Of a DNA stretch of 64,000 nucleotides, positions 26,332 to 34,337 are shown one piece after another (positions within the stretch are counted from its first letter, which is position 1; each line of letters starts with the position of its first letter). Origin of the DNA: Mycolicibacterium aromaticivorans JS19b1 = JCM 16368 (GTDB taxonomy: Bacteria > Actinomycetota > Actinomycetes > Mycobacteriales > Mycobacteriaceae). Both the position numbers and the translations under genes were made by a program. Location: NCBI RefSeq assembly GCF_000559085.1, contig NZ_JALN02000001.1, positions 5,394,001 to 5,458,000 of the forward strand. The letters run 5' to 3'. The notes beneath the pieces were generated by a model. The model was not told the DNA's origin, ran no database searches, and was given only the letters and a program-made list of their open reading frames with translations.

Positions 26332-27104
26332 CGTCACCGCTGGACGTCACCACGCAAGGCACAGTTCAGGTCTGGACCATCACCTTGCCGGAGGTCGGCA
26401 ACGCCATCACCGATCCGGCTGTCATCGCCGCGTTCGAGCAGGCTGTCGATGCGGCGAACCGCGACACTGCGGTGTGTGCGATCGTGCTGACCGGCGCAGG
26501 GAAAATCTTCTCCGCCGGCGGCAATGTCAAGGACATGGCCGACGGCCGTGGCATGTTCGGCTTGGACGCGATCGATCAACGCCGCGCCTATATCGACGGT
26601 ATTCAACGCATCCCTCGGGCGCTCGGCCGTCTCGAAGTGCCGCTCATCGCGGCGGTCAACGGTGCGGCCATCGGGGCCGGCTGCGACCTGGCGATGATGT
26701 GCGACATTCGGATCGCCTCCGAACGCGCATCGTTCGCCGAGAGCTTTGTCCAGCTGGGCTTGATCCCCGGCGACGGCGGCACGTGGTTCCTGCCGCGTGC
26801 CGTCGGGTACGCCAGGGCCGCCGAATTGACCTTCACCGGCGACCGGATCGATGCGAGCACGGCACTCGAATGGGGTTTGGTCAGCCGCGTCGTGCCACAT
26901 GATGACCTGCTCACCGAAGCACGGGCGCTGGCCGAACGCATCGCGGTGAACCCTCCTCATGCCCTGCGGATGGCCAAACGCCTTCTGCAGGAATCCATCT
27001 CCGGATCGCTGGAATCCACCCTGGCAATGGCCGCGGCAATGCAGCCGTTGGCCCACCACGACTCCGAGCACCAGCGCCGGATCGCGAAGTGGAGGACGAC
27101 ATGA
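26328..27104 (+). CDS. Enoyl-CoA hydratase/isomerase family protein
   Basis: This 258-residue crotonase has the oxyanion-hole segments FSAGGNVKDM and NGAAIGAGCDL, and the ESFVQLGLIPGDGG block in which the active-site acid usually lies. It is the hydratase or isomerase step between the aldehyde dehydrogenase and the acyl-CoA dehydrogenase pair, with 4-bp overlaps on both sides. It differs clearly from the crotonase at 5070-5924, so the two likely act on different intermediates. Confidence 0.88.
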   Translation: MTSPLDVTTQGTVQVWTITLPEVGNAITDPAVIAAFEQAVDAANRDTAVCAIVLTGAGKIFSAGGNVKDMADGRGMFGLDAIDQRRAYIDGIQRIPRALGRLEVPLIAAVNGAAIGAGCDLAMMCDIRIASERASFAESFVQLGLIPGDGGTWFLPRAVGYARAAELTFTGDRIDASTALEWGLVSRVVPHDDLLTEARALAERIAVNPPHALRMAKRLLQESISGSLESTLAMAAAMQPLAHHDSEHQRRIAKWRTT

Positions 27105-28255
27105 CAACTGCGATGCCCCGGTTGGTACCACCGGTCCGCAACGACGCCACCTCGGACGCGCTACGGGCGCAAGTGCGGGCTTTCCTGGCCGACCAGCTCG
27201 CCGCCGGCGCGTTCCGACCGTCCATCGACTCATGGTTGTGCGGATGGGATGAAGGCTTCACGTCGACATTGGCCAAGCGCGGCTGGCTGGGCATGACCGT
27301 CCCCCGGCACTACGGCGGTCACGGGCGCTCTTTTCACGAGCGATTCGTCGTCACCGAGGAATTGCTGGCCGCGGGCGCCCCCGTTGCGGCTCATTGGATC
27401 GCCGATCGACAGATTGTGCCGTCGTTGCTCAAATACGGCACAGAGCACCAAAAGTCGCACCTCCTGCCACGCATCGTCGCCGGCGAGTGCTTCTTCGCGA
27501 TCGGGATGAGCGAACCGGATTCTGGATCCGACCTCGCCAGCGTGCGCACCCGCGCCACCCGGGTGGACGGCGGCTGGTCGTTGACCGGCACCAAGGTCTG
27601 GACGTCCGGAGCTCACCGCGCGCATGCGTTCATCGTGCTGGCCCGCACCACCGCCGCGGACCCTGCGCACCGCCACGCCGGACTGAGCCAATTCATCGTC
27701 GACTTGCACGGTCCTGGGATTGACGTTCGTCCTATCGTCTCGATGAACGGCGGCCATCACTTCAACGAGGTCATCCTCTCCGACGTTTTCGTCCCCGACG
27801 CGATGGTCTTCGGTGAGATCGGGCAAGGCTGGACTCAGGTCACCTCGGAGCTGAGTTTCGAACGCAGCGGCCCCGAACGCTTCCTGTCGACCTTTCCCCT
27901 CCTGGCGCACGCGGCGGACACCACCGGCGCGCCGCGCGGAACCGGTGATCGCGAACTCGGTCGACTGGTGGCTCGCATCGCCGGGCTTCACCACATGTCG
28001 ACGGCAGTGGCAGGCGCGCTGCAGCGCGGGGAGAGCTGCGATGTGGCCGCTTCCGTCGTCAAGGTGTTGGGCACGACCGTCGAAGGTGACATCGCAGACT
28101 TCGCCGACCTCGAAACCGATTGCGATGCACAGCAATCCGGCGAATGGGTGCAACTGGTAGCCGACGCCGTCGACCAGCGCCCCGGCTTCACCTTGCGCGG
28201 CGGAACCAACGAAGTGTTACGTGGCGTGATCGCACGCGGATTGGGCATTCGATGA
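27101..28255 (+). CDS. Acyl-CoA dehydrogenase, first subunit of a pair
   Basis: This 384-residue protein has the full acyl-CoA dehydrogenase fold, with the FAD-binding FFAIGMSEPDSGSD and the C-terminal LRGGTNEVLRGVIARGLG. With the partner directly downstream it resembles mycobacterial heteromeric FadE/ChsE enzymes, in which two different subunits form an alpha2-beta2 complex with half the flavin sites and act on bulky steroid CoA esters. The ATG overlaps the hydratase stop by 4 bp. A role in dehydrogenating a degraded-ring CoA ester is inferred. Confidence 0.86.
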   Translation: MTTAMPRLVPPVRNDATSDALRAQVRAFLADQLAAGAFRPSIDSWLCGWDEGFTSTLAKRGWLGMTVPRHYGGHGRSFHERFVVTEELLAAGAPVAAHWIADRQIVPSLLKYGTEHQKSHLLPRIVAGECFFAIGMSEPDSGSDLASVRTRATRVDGGWSLTGTKVWTSGAHRAHAFIVLARTTAADPAHRHAGLSQFIVDLHGPGIDVRPIVSMNGGHHFNEVILSDVFVPDAMVFGEIGQGWTQVTSELSFERSGPERFLSTFPLLAHAADTTGAPRGTGDRELGRLVARIAGLHHMSTAVAGALQRGESCDVAASVVKVLGTTVEGDIADFADLETDCDAQQSGEWVQLVADAVDQRPGFTLRGGTNEVLRGVIARGLGIR

Positions 28256-29316
28256 CCACAACCCACCTCTCGGTACACGCGGCCCCGGCGGTCGACCCGG
28301 ACCTGGTCGCCATGATGGACGCCGTCTTCGCCGACCACCGACGCAGCGGACCCGCGCATCCACCGGGCGGACGCGCCGCCCTTGACCGCACTCTGTGGCA
28401 CCGTCTGGAATCCCTCGGATTGGCGCGGCTCACCGGATCAGAGCAGTCGGGCGGCAGTGGGGCGGGCTGGCATGAAGCGGCCGCGCTGCTGACTGCCGCT
28501 GTACGCCATGGGATTCGCACTCCCGTCGGCGAACACGACTTGTTGGCATGCTGGTTGCTGGAGGCCCTCGGCCGGCCAGTCGGCGACGCCGTCCGCACAG
28601 TGCACCTCCCGGGAGGCGACGTCGAGCGGAATGCACCCGTTCCGTGGGCTGCCGAGGCCGATCGGATCGTGGTGGTGTGGTGGACCGGTGACGAGTATCG
28701 CCTTGCCGACGTCGAGCGCGCCACGCTGTCGATCACCGAAGGTGCCAATCTGATCGGTGAGCCTCGTGACACGGTCCGCGCGGACTTCGCAGCGACCGCC
28801 GGAGAGCCGATCAGTGACGCGCTGGTGAGGCGGTTGAAGCACAGGGCGGCGCTGATGAGGTCGATCCAGGTGTGCGCGGCGCTCGAACGCGCCGCGGAGC
28901 TGTCCATCGAGCACGTCTGCGCCCGGGTGCAATTCGGCCGCCCGCTCGCCAAGTTCCAGGCGATCCAGAATCTCATCTCGGATGCCGCTGCCGAGGCGGC
29001 GCTCGCCCGCGCCGCCACCGAGGCGGCACTCGACGTGGCCGTCGCAACAGAATGGGACTCGGCGAACCTCGACTTCCTCATCGCCACTGCGCGTTCCTGC
29101 GCCGGCCATGCGGCGTCGGTGGTCTCCCGCAACGCCCACCAGGTGCACGGTGCGATCGGCACGACCCGGGAACATCGATTGCACGAATTCACCCGTGCGG
29201 CGCTGGCGTGGCGGTCCGAATACGGGTCGGTGCGCCACTGGGACGAGCAGATCGCGGCCGCGGCAACCGCTGCGGGAGCCGAGGGATTGTGGGGCCTGAT
29301 CGCCGATAGTCGCTGA
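28252..29316 (+). CDS. Acyl-CoA dehydrogenase-like partner subunit
   Basis: This 354-residue protein is a diverged acyl-CoA dehydrogenase. The C-terminal helical domain is clear (ARVQFGRPLAKFQAIQN, then NAHQVHGAIGTTREHRLHEF), but the N-terminal and middle domains are shortened and the SEPDSGSD-type flavin motif is absent. This is the pattern of the second subunit in heterotetrameric steroid-type FadE pairs. ATG 28252 overlaps the stop of the first subunit by 4 bp, which suits production in equal amounts. It ends the unit that began at the CoA ligase. Confidence 0.82.
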   Translation: MTTTHLSVHAAPAVDPDLVAMMDAVFADHRRSGPAHPPGGRAALDRTLWHRLESLGLARLTGSEQSGGSGAGWHEAAALLTAAVRHGIRTPVGEHDLLACWLLEALGRPVGDAVRTVHLPGGDVERNAPVPWAAEADRIVVVWWTGDEYRLADVERATLSITEGANLIGEPRDTVRADFAATAGEPISDALVRRLKHRAALMRSIQVCAALERAAELSIEHVCARVQFGRPLAKFQAIQNLISDAAAEAALARAATEAALDVAVATEWDSANLDFLIATARSCAGHAASVVSRNAHQVHGAIGTTREHRLHEFTRAALAWRSEYGSVRHWDEQIAAAATAAGAEGLWGLIADSR

Positions 29317-29330
29317 CCCGGCCCCGGGTG

Positions 29331-29345
29331 TTCCACTCAACGGTC
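29331..29345 (+). promoter_or_regulatory. Regulon site S7 upstream of the NTF2-like gene
   Basis: The site reads TTCCA-CTCAA-CGGTC, close to the site at 39680. A weak -10, TTGACT at 29377-29382, is 31 bp away and ends 7 bp before the ATG at 29390, which has no ribosome site. It would start a second transcript for 29390-34118. Confidence 0.45.
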
Positions 29346-29389
29346 ATCACCGGTGTAACTGGCGCCACATCCGGGGTTGACTCCTCGTC

Positions 29390-29875
29390 ATGAGCAACGA
29401 GATCGCCTTGTCCGAGGTCCAGGAGTTCATCGCGGGTTTCTGGTATCACTACGACCAGGGCCACTTCACCGAGGTGGACGCCCGTATCGGCGACGAGATG
29501 CAGTACCTGAGCCGTTCGGATTCCGGGAACTGCCCATTCGAGCATCTCCTCGCCGCCGACCTTCACGGCGGCGAGGAAACCCGCGCCTGGCTCACCGAGC
29601 ACCGTAACGAGAACCCGTACCCCTGCCGCCACCACGCGACCAACATCTTCCGCACCGGTGTCGACGGTGATGTGACCTCGGTCCGGTTCTATCTGTTCGT
29701 CAACCAGATCACCAACAACGTTCCGTTCGCCGTATCCAGTGGCGTCGTCGACGCCGGCATCCGCCGGGCGAGCGACGGCCTCGTGTTCACCTCGATGACG
29801 GTGGTCCTCGACGCCGAGGATTCCGTGCCGCTCGCGCAGCACACCGCCAACGCCTCCGCCAGCACCCCCGCGTGA
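29390..29875 (+). CDS. NTF2/SnoaL-like protein
   Basis: This 161-residue protein fits the cone-shaped NTF2-like fold: an N-terminal helix pair (EVQEFIAGFWYHYDQGHF), then alternating strands with CRHHATNIF in the middle. The fold includes ketosteroid isomerases, dehydratases and small subunits of ring-hydroxylating dioxygenases. No catalytic set can be assigned with confidence. It precedes an SDR by a 4-bp GTGA overlap and begins a unit behind regulon site S7. Isomerase or dehydratase activity on a pathway intermediate is a reasonable guess only. Confidence 0.65.
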   Translation: MSNEIALSEVQEFIAGFWYHYDQGHFTEVDARIGDEMQYLSRSDSGNCPFEHLLAADLHGGEETRAWLTEHRNENPYPCRHHATNIFRTGVDGDVTSVRFYLFVNQITNNVPFAVSSGVVDAGIRRASDGLVFTSMTVVLDAEDSVPLAQHTANASASTPA

Positions 29876-30735
29876 GCGCACGCGAAACCTTCGGCGGCGG
29901 AGTCGCCGTCATCACCGGCGCCGGAGCGGGGATCGGTGCGGGCTTGGCTCGTCAGGCCAGCCGGCTGGGCATGACTGTGGTCCTGGCCGACGTCGACGCC
30001 GCAGCAGTGGCGGCGCTCCGCGAAGAACTCACCGCGGCAGGCGGTTCCGCGGTCGAGGCGGTCTGCGACGTGCGCGACGCCAACGCGGTCGAAGAGTTGG
30101 CCGAGACTGTCTACCGCGATATCGGCGATGTGCGCCTGCTGGTCAACAACGCCGGTGTGGAACAGTTCGGCTACCTGTGGGACACCCCCGTGGCCAACTG
30201 GCAGCGCGTCGTCGACATCAACATCAGCGGTGTTTTCTACGGAGTTCGGGCGTTTCTACCCAGGATGATGGCCACCGACGCGCCGGCATGGGTGTGGAAT
30301 CTGTCCTCGATCGGCGGCGTCGCAGTGGTTCCGCTGCAGGCGCCCTACATCATGAGCAAGCATGCCGTGCTGGCGCTGACCGAGTGCCTGCACCTCGAGG
30401 TCAAGTCCGCCGGGCACGATCACCATGTGCATGTGCAGGCGGTCCTGCCAGGTGCGGTGGTTTCCAACATCTTCGAGTCCGCAGGCGGCGTGAACTCTGG
30501 TGACGCCGGTGCCGCCGAGGCCCAGCGAACCGCCATGCTGGACATCAAAGCCGAGGCCATGGATCCGATCGCGGCCGCCGAAGTGGTGTTCGAACAAGCC
30601 GCCGAGGGCCGGTTCTACCTGCTCACTCAGCCTGATTACGTCGGGTCGGCGATGGCGGAGCGGGCCCGCGTCTTGACCAGCCAGGAGCCGCCCCGGTTAC
30701 GTACCGAACGCCGATTCGACCCCGCGCAGAACTGA
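29872..30735 (+). CDS. Short-chain dehydrogenase/reductase
   Basis: This 287-residue SDR shows GAGAGIGAG, LADVD at the end of the second strand (favouring NAD), VNNAG and the catalytic YIMSK. The C-terminal region is somewhat longer than in classical SDRs. GTG 29872 forms a GTGA overlap with the NTF2-like gene, so the two are translationally coupled, and the following esterase begins one base after its stop. Confidence 0.84.
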   Translation: MSARETFGGGVAVITGAGAGIGAGLARQASRLGMTVVLADVDAAAVAALREELTAAGGSAVEAVCDVRDANAVEELAETVYRDIGDVRLLVNNAGVEQFGYLWDTPVANWQRVVDINISGVFYGVRAFLPRMMATDAPAWVWNLSSIGGVAVVPLQAPYIMSKHAVLALTECLHLEVKSAGHDHHVHVQAVLPGAVVSNIFESAGGVNSGDAGAAEAQRTAMLDIKAEAMDPIAAAEVVFEQAAEGRFYLLTQPDYVGSAMAERARVLTSQEPPRLRTERRFDPAQN

Positions 30736-30736
30736 C

Positions 30737-31738
30737 GTGCTCCCCCAACTTGACCCGGACGCCGCAGACCGCGTCGCTTCTCTCGGCGAGCTCCCCCCGA
30801 TGCGTATCCGGGGTCTGGCCGCAGTGCGGGCCGGCCTGGAATCGGCACCGCTGCCCGATATGTCGCCGATGGCGGGCATCGACGATCTGGCGGCTTCGGG
30901 CCCGGCGGGGCCGATCCCGCTGCGGCTCTACCGGCCCACCACCGAACCCTTCCCACCCGTGCTCGTCTACCTCCACGGCGGCGGGCTGGTGATGGGAAGC
31001 AATCACTCGTTCGAACCCCTGGCACGCGCGCTGGCCCACGCCAGCGGCGCCGCGGTGGTATCGGTCGACTACCGACTGGCACCGGAGGCGCCACCACCGG
31101 CCCAATTCGACGACGCGTACGCCGCCACCGAATGGGTTGCGACACAATCCGATTCCCTCGGTCTCGACGCAGGCCGACTCGCGGTGGTCGGCGACAGTGC
31201 GGGCGGATCGCTGGCTGCCGCTGTCGCATTGGCGGCGCGGGATCACGGCGGACCCGACATCGCCGCACAAGTGCTGCTCTATCCGGGCCTGGACCGGGAC
31301 ATGGGTGCGACGTCGATCACCTCGATGCCGGATGCACCGATGCTGCGCCACGACGACATCCTGTACATGCACGAACTGGTCGACCAGGGAGCTGGGGTGC
31401 CGCGGGATCCCTACCAAATCCCGGCCTATGCACAGGATCTGCGCAACCTGCCGGCCGCCATCGTGGTTACCGGGGAGTGTGACCCGATCCGGGATTGGGG
31501 CGAACGGTACGCATTGCGGCTGCGTGATGCCGGCGTGCAGACGACGCTCACTCGCTACCCGGGCGTGTACCACGGCTTCCTGATGCGGTCCGATGCCACC
31601 GCGCGGGGCCGCCTGGCGATCGCGGAGATCGGTGCCTTGCTGCGCGCGAAATTCCGCCATCTCGGCACCGAAAGCGGACCTCCCGATCAACGGACGATCG
31701 CCGGATCGTCCAACTCGACACCCACCACAATCGAATGA
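30737..31738 (+). CDS. Alpha/beta hydrolase of the hormone-sensitive-lipase type
   Basis: This 333-residue esterase has HGGG in its oxyanion loop (VYLHGGGLVMGSN), VSVDYRLAPEAP, the nucleophile GDSAGGS, the acid near ECDPIRDWG and the histidine in GVYHGF. It is a homologue of the esterase at 16049-16972 but clearly distinct, and has a low-complexity tail after the fold. It starts with GTG at 30737. Hydrolysis of an ester or lactone from the Baeyer-Villiger steps is likely but not shown. Confidence 0.85.
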   Translation: MLPQLDPDAADRVASLGELPPMRIRGLAAVRAGLESAPLPDMSPMAGIDDLAASGPAGPIPLRLYRPTTEPFPPVLVYLHGGGLVMGSNHSFEPLARALAHASGAAVVSVDYRLAPEAPPPAQFDDAYAATEWVATQSDSLGLDAGRLAVVGDSAGGSLAAAVALAARDHGGPDIAAQVLLYPGLDRDMGATSITSMPDAPMLRHDDILYMHELVDQGAGVPRDPYQIPAYAQDLRNLPAAIVVTGECDPIRDWGERYALRLRDAGVQTTLTRYPGVYHGFLMRSDATARGRLAIAEIGALLRAKFRHLGTESGPPDQRTIAGSSNSTPTTIE

Positions 31739-31760
31739 CTCAGCACCGAAGGAGATCATC

Positions 31761-32837
31761 ATGCTGACTGATGAGCAGCGTCAGGAACTGTCCGACATCC
31801 TGCGTCCGGTGGCCCCGCCGCGGGAGATCGCCGACATCTACACCCCTGATCAACGGCGGCGATTGCTCGATGTCGTGCACAGCCAGGGGCCGTGGAAGCT
31901 CATCATCGCCCAGCACTTCGCCTCCGCCGACGAACTGATGGCCACCATGAGCGGCGCGTTCCCCGAGGGTTTCACGCCCTCGCTGGACCTGTTCCTGACG
32001 CCGACCTTCCGCGGATACCTCGCCAACTACGGGACCGTCCTCTACCCCGAGTTGCACGACTGCTTCTACAACGCCGACTTCATCGGGCACGCCAAGAACT
32101 ACTGGAACGCGCAATACGCCAAGCCGGAGATGATGCTGTTCAACATCAACGGCCCCTGCGCCAACCGCGACCCCGGCCACCTGGATTCGCCGAGCTTCCG
32201 CGGCGTGCGTCACGAGAATGCGCCGACCTGGTTGTGCAGCGTGATGGGCAAGTCCGGGCTGTTCACCGACTACCTGATCAAGATGGCCCAGGTCATCACC
32301 TGGTTCTCCCTCGACGAAGGATCCGGGTTCACCTACTGGCCCGACGGCCCGCTCAAGGCTCCCGCCCGCGTCCTGCCCCCGATCAACAACCGCGGGGTGG
32401 TCGTGCAGAACGAGATGATGGTGCATCGGGGGGAAGCCAATGGCCCACTGGACCAACAGGTTCCGGCCGGATTGGCATTCGACACCGTCTTCGCCGGCGA
32501 CCCCGCCGACCGCGATCAATGGCTGTTGAAGAACGGCGACGATGTCATCGCCCGCCACCACACCGACGAACTGAGGTTCCTCGTGCATTGGTCGGCCGAA
32601 GTGTTCTCCGACTTTGACGAACTGAAAAAGAACATGGATGGGACCGACGACATCACGATCGAACGCGCGATCGGCATGATGGTCGACGACCTCAAAGGCA
32701 AGGGCATCGCACTCGATGTGCCGAGCGAGCCGTTGCACGATCCGCAGTTCATCGCGGCCCTCAACTCCGCTTACGACCTCGGCGGACCGACGAGCTACCC
32801 CGACGAGGCGCCCATCAGCGCATTCCAATTCGCCTGA
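31761..32837 (+). CDS. Unrecognised protein, possible Fe(II)/2-oxoglutarate oxygenase-like fold
   Basis: I do not recognise this 358-residue protein with confidence. It is soluble, with no signal peptide or membrane segment. A His-x-Asp in DPGHLDSPSF near residue 139 and a later VHRGEANG near 225 recall the iron-binding HxD...H triad and downstream HxGxxN of phytanoyl-CoA-type dioxygenases, and RFLVHWSAEVF follows. If right, it could hydroxylate a pathway intermediate. GGAG precedes ATG 31761, and the gene sits between an esterase and an SDR in one rightward unit, so a pathway role is likely. The fold assignment is tentative. Confidence 0.5.
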   Translation: MLTDEQRQELSDILRPVAPPREIADIYTPDQRRRLLDVVHSQGPWKLIIAQHFASADELMATMSGAFPEGFTPSLDLFLTPTFRGYLANYGTVLYPELHDCFYNADFIGHAKNYWNAQYAKPEMMLFNINGPCANRDPGHLDSPSFRGVRHENAPTWLCSVMGKSGLFTDYLIKMAQVITWFSLDEGSGFTYWPDGPLKAPARVLPPINNRGVVVQNEMMVHRGEANGPLDQQVPAGLAFDTVFAGDPADRDQWLLKNGDDVIARHHTDELRFLVHWSAEVFSDFDELKKNMDGTDDITIERAIGMMVDDLKGKGIALDVPSEPLHDPQFIAALNSAYDLGGPTSYPDEAPISAFQFA

Positions 32838-32872
32838 GTAGTAAAGGGCCTAAGCAGCAAAAGGACAGTGAG

Positions 32873-33655
32873 ATGCAACGGTTCTCAGACCGGCGCGCGA
32901 TCGTGACCGGCGCCGGCTCGGGTATCGGCGCCGCGACCGTGGCCCGCCTGCTCGACGAGGGCGCAGCGGTCGCCGCGTTCGATATCTCCGCGGCCGGCCT
33001 GGCGGCAACCACCGCCGCCGCCGAGGAAGCCGGAACAGCCAAGCGCCTCACCACGGCCGTCGTGGACATATCGCTCGAGGATGAGGTCATCGCTGCGGTG
33101 GACACGGCGGTGACAGAGATGGGCGGACTCGAGGCGTTGATCAACGTCGCTGCCGTTCAGAGTTGTTCGCATACCCACGAAACCAGCTTGGACGAGTGGA
33201 ACCGCACACTGGCGGTCAACCTCACCGGAACGTTCCTCATGACCCGGCAAGCGCTGCCCGCGCTGCTGAAGTCGGGCCATGGCGTCGTCGTGAACTTCAC
33301 CTCCACCGCCGCGACCTTCGCCCACCCGTACATGGCGGCATACGCGGCGAGCAAGGGCGGGATACTCAGCTTCACGCACTCGCTGGCGTTGGAATACGCG
33401 AAACAGGGTTTGCGCGCGGTCAACATCCAACCGGGCGGTGTATCCACGGCGTTGGCCAACAGCACCTTGGACAAGATGCCCGAAGGGTACGACCTCGGCC
33501 TATGGACCAAACAGACTCCGCTTCTTCACGGCAAAGACAACGAAATCCTGGGCGATCCAAGCGCGGTCGCGTCTGTGGTCGCTATGGTTGCCTCTGATGA
33601 CGGCGCCTTCATCACCGGCACCGAAATCCGTCTCGACGGCGGCGCGCACGCCTAG
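32873..33655 (+). CDS. Short-chain dehydrogenase/reductase
   Basis: This 260-residue SDR has GAGSGIGAA, FDIS at the second strand and the catalytic YAASK. In place of the usual NNAG it reads INVAAV. The active-site stretch ATFAHPYMAAYAASKGG is nearly the same as in the SDR at 54676-55482, marking the two as paralogues about 22 kb apart. It lies 35 bp after the unrecognised gene and 19 bp before an NTF2-like gene. Confidence 0.84.
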   Translation: MQRFSDRRAIVTGAGSGIGAATVARLLDEGAAVAAFDISAAGLAATTAAAEEAGTAKRLTTAVVDISLEDEVIAAVDTAVTEMGGLEALINVAAVQSCSHTHETSLDEWNRTLAVNLTGTFLMTRQALPALLKSGHGVVVNFTSTAATFAHPYMAAYAASKGGILSFTHSLALEYAKQGLRAVNIQPGGVSTALANSTLDKMPEGYDLGLWTKQTPLLHGKDNEILGDPSAVASVVAMVASDDGAFITGTEIRLDGGAHA

Positions 33656-33674
33656 CTGAGGGAGGACCGCAGGC

Positions 33675-34118
33675 ATGGATTCAGATGCTCTGACGCTCCT
33701 GCTCGACGAACGTGCCATCGAACGCGCGCTGATCCTCTTCGCGCGGGCAATGGACGAACGCGACTGGTCGACGATGGCCGCGATTCTCACTCACGACGCG
33801 TTCGGCGACTTCGGCACCGGCCCGCTGGCGGGAAGCGCGGCGATCATTGAGTTGATTCGCAGCTATCTCGACAATTGCGGCCCCACTCAACATCTGCTGG
33901 GCAATGTCATCGTCGAGGTAGACGGCGACACCGCTACCAGCCTCGCCTACGTCCGCGACATCCATCTCAATTCGACCGCCGATCCGGCGGTTCGTTTTTA
34001 TACGCTCGGCGACTACCACGACACTTGGCGTCGAACCCGCGACGGCAGTTGGCGCATGTCCCAACGGATCAAAGCCAACCGCGGCTACGTCGGACCCCTG
34101 GAGATTTTCGGCAACTGA
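33675..34118 (+). CDS. NTF2/SnoaL-like protein, possible dehydratase or isomerase
   Basis: This 147-residue protein starts with the ERALILFARAMDERDW helix and has the ILTHDAFGDFGTG loop that places it in the SnoaL-like_4 or scytalone dehydratase-like group of the NTF2 fold, with Asp and His residues in the cavity region. GGAGG precedes the ATG. It is the last gene of the rightward run that starts at site S7. The reaction is unknown. Confidence 0.7.
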   Translation: MDSDALTLLLDERAIERALILFARAMDERDWSTMAAILTHDAFGDFGTGPLAGSAAIIELIRSYLDNCGPTQHLLGNVIVEVDGDTATSLAYVRDIHLNSTADPAVRFYTLGDYHDTWRRTRDGSWRMSQRIKANRGYVGPLEIFGN

Positions 34119-34337
34119 CCGCCGAACGCAATCGCCGGACCATCCTGTGTGTCCTTATGCGTGAGCTGTGACTTGATGAGAGACGTGCGGCGAGGTTGGC
34201 GCGCGGGGCAGCGCTGCGTAGATTTTAGTTGTGCTTAGTAAACCTGGCGGGCTGGAGCCGGCGAGCATCTAAGCATTGACAATCGCGTGGTCGGGAGCGA
34301 CGCAACCACGGCCATCGGTCGTTGTCAGGAGGCCCCC

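Noticed and set aside
34281..34295. Possible thirteenth regulon site, ATCGC-GTGGT-CGGGA.
   Set aside because: Only the right arm matches, and there is no reason to place the surface-protein gene in the regulon.
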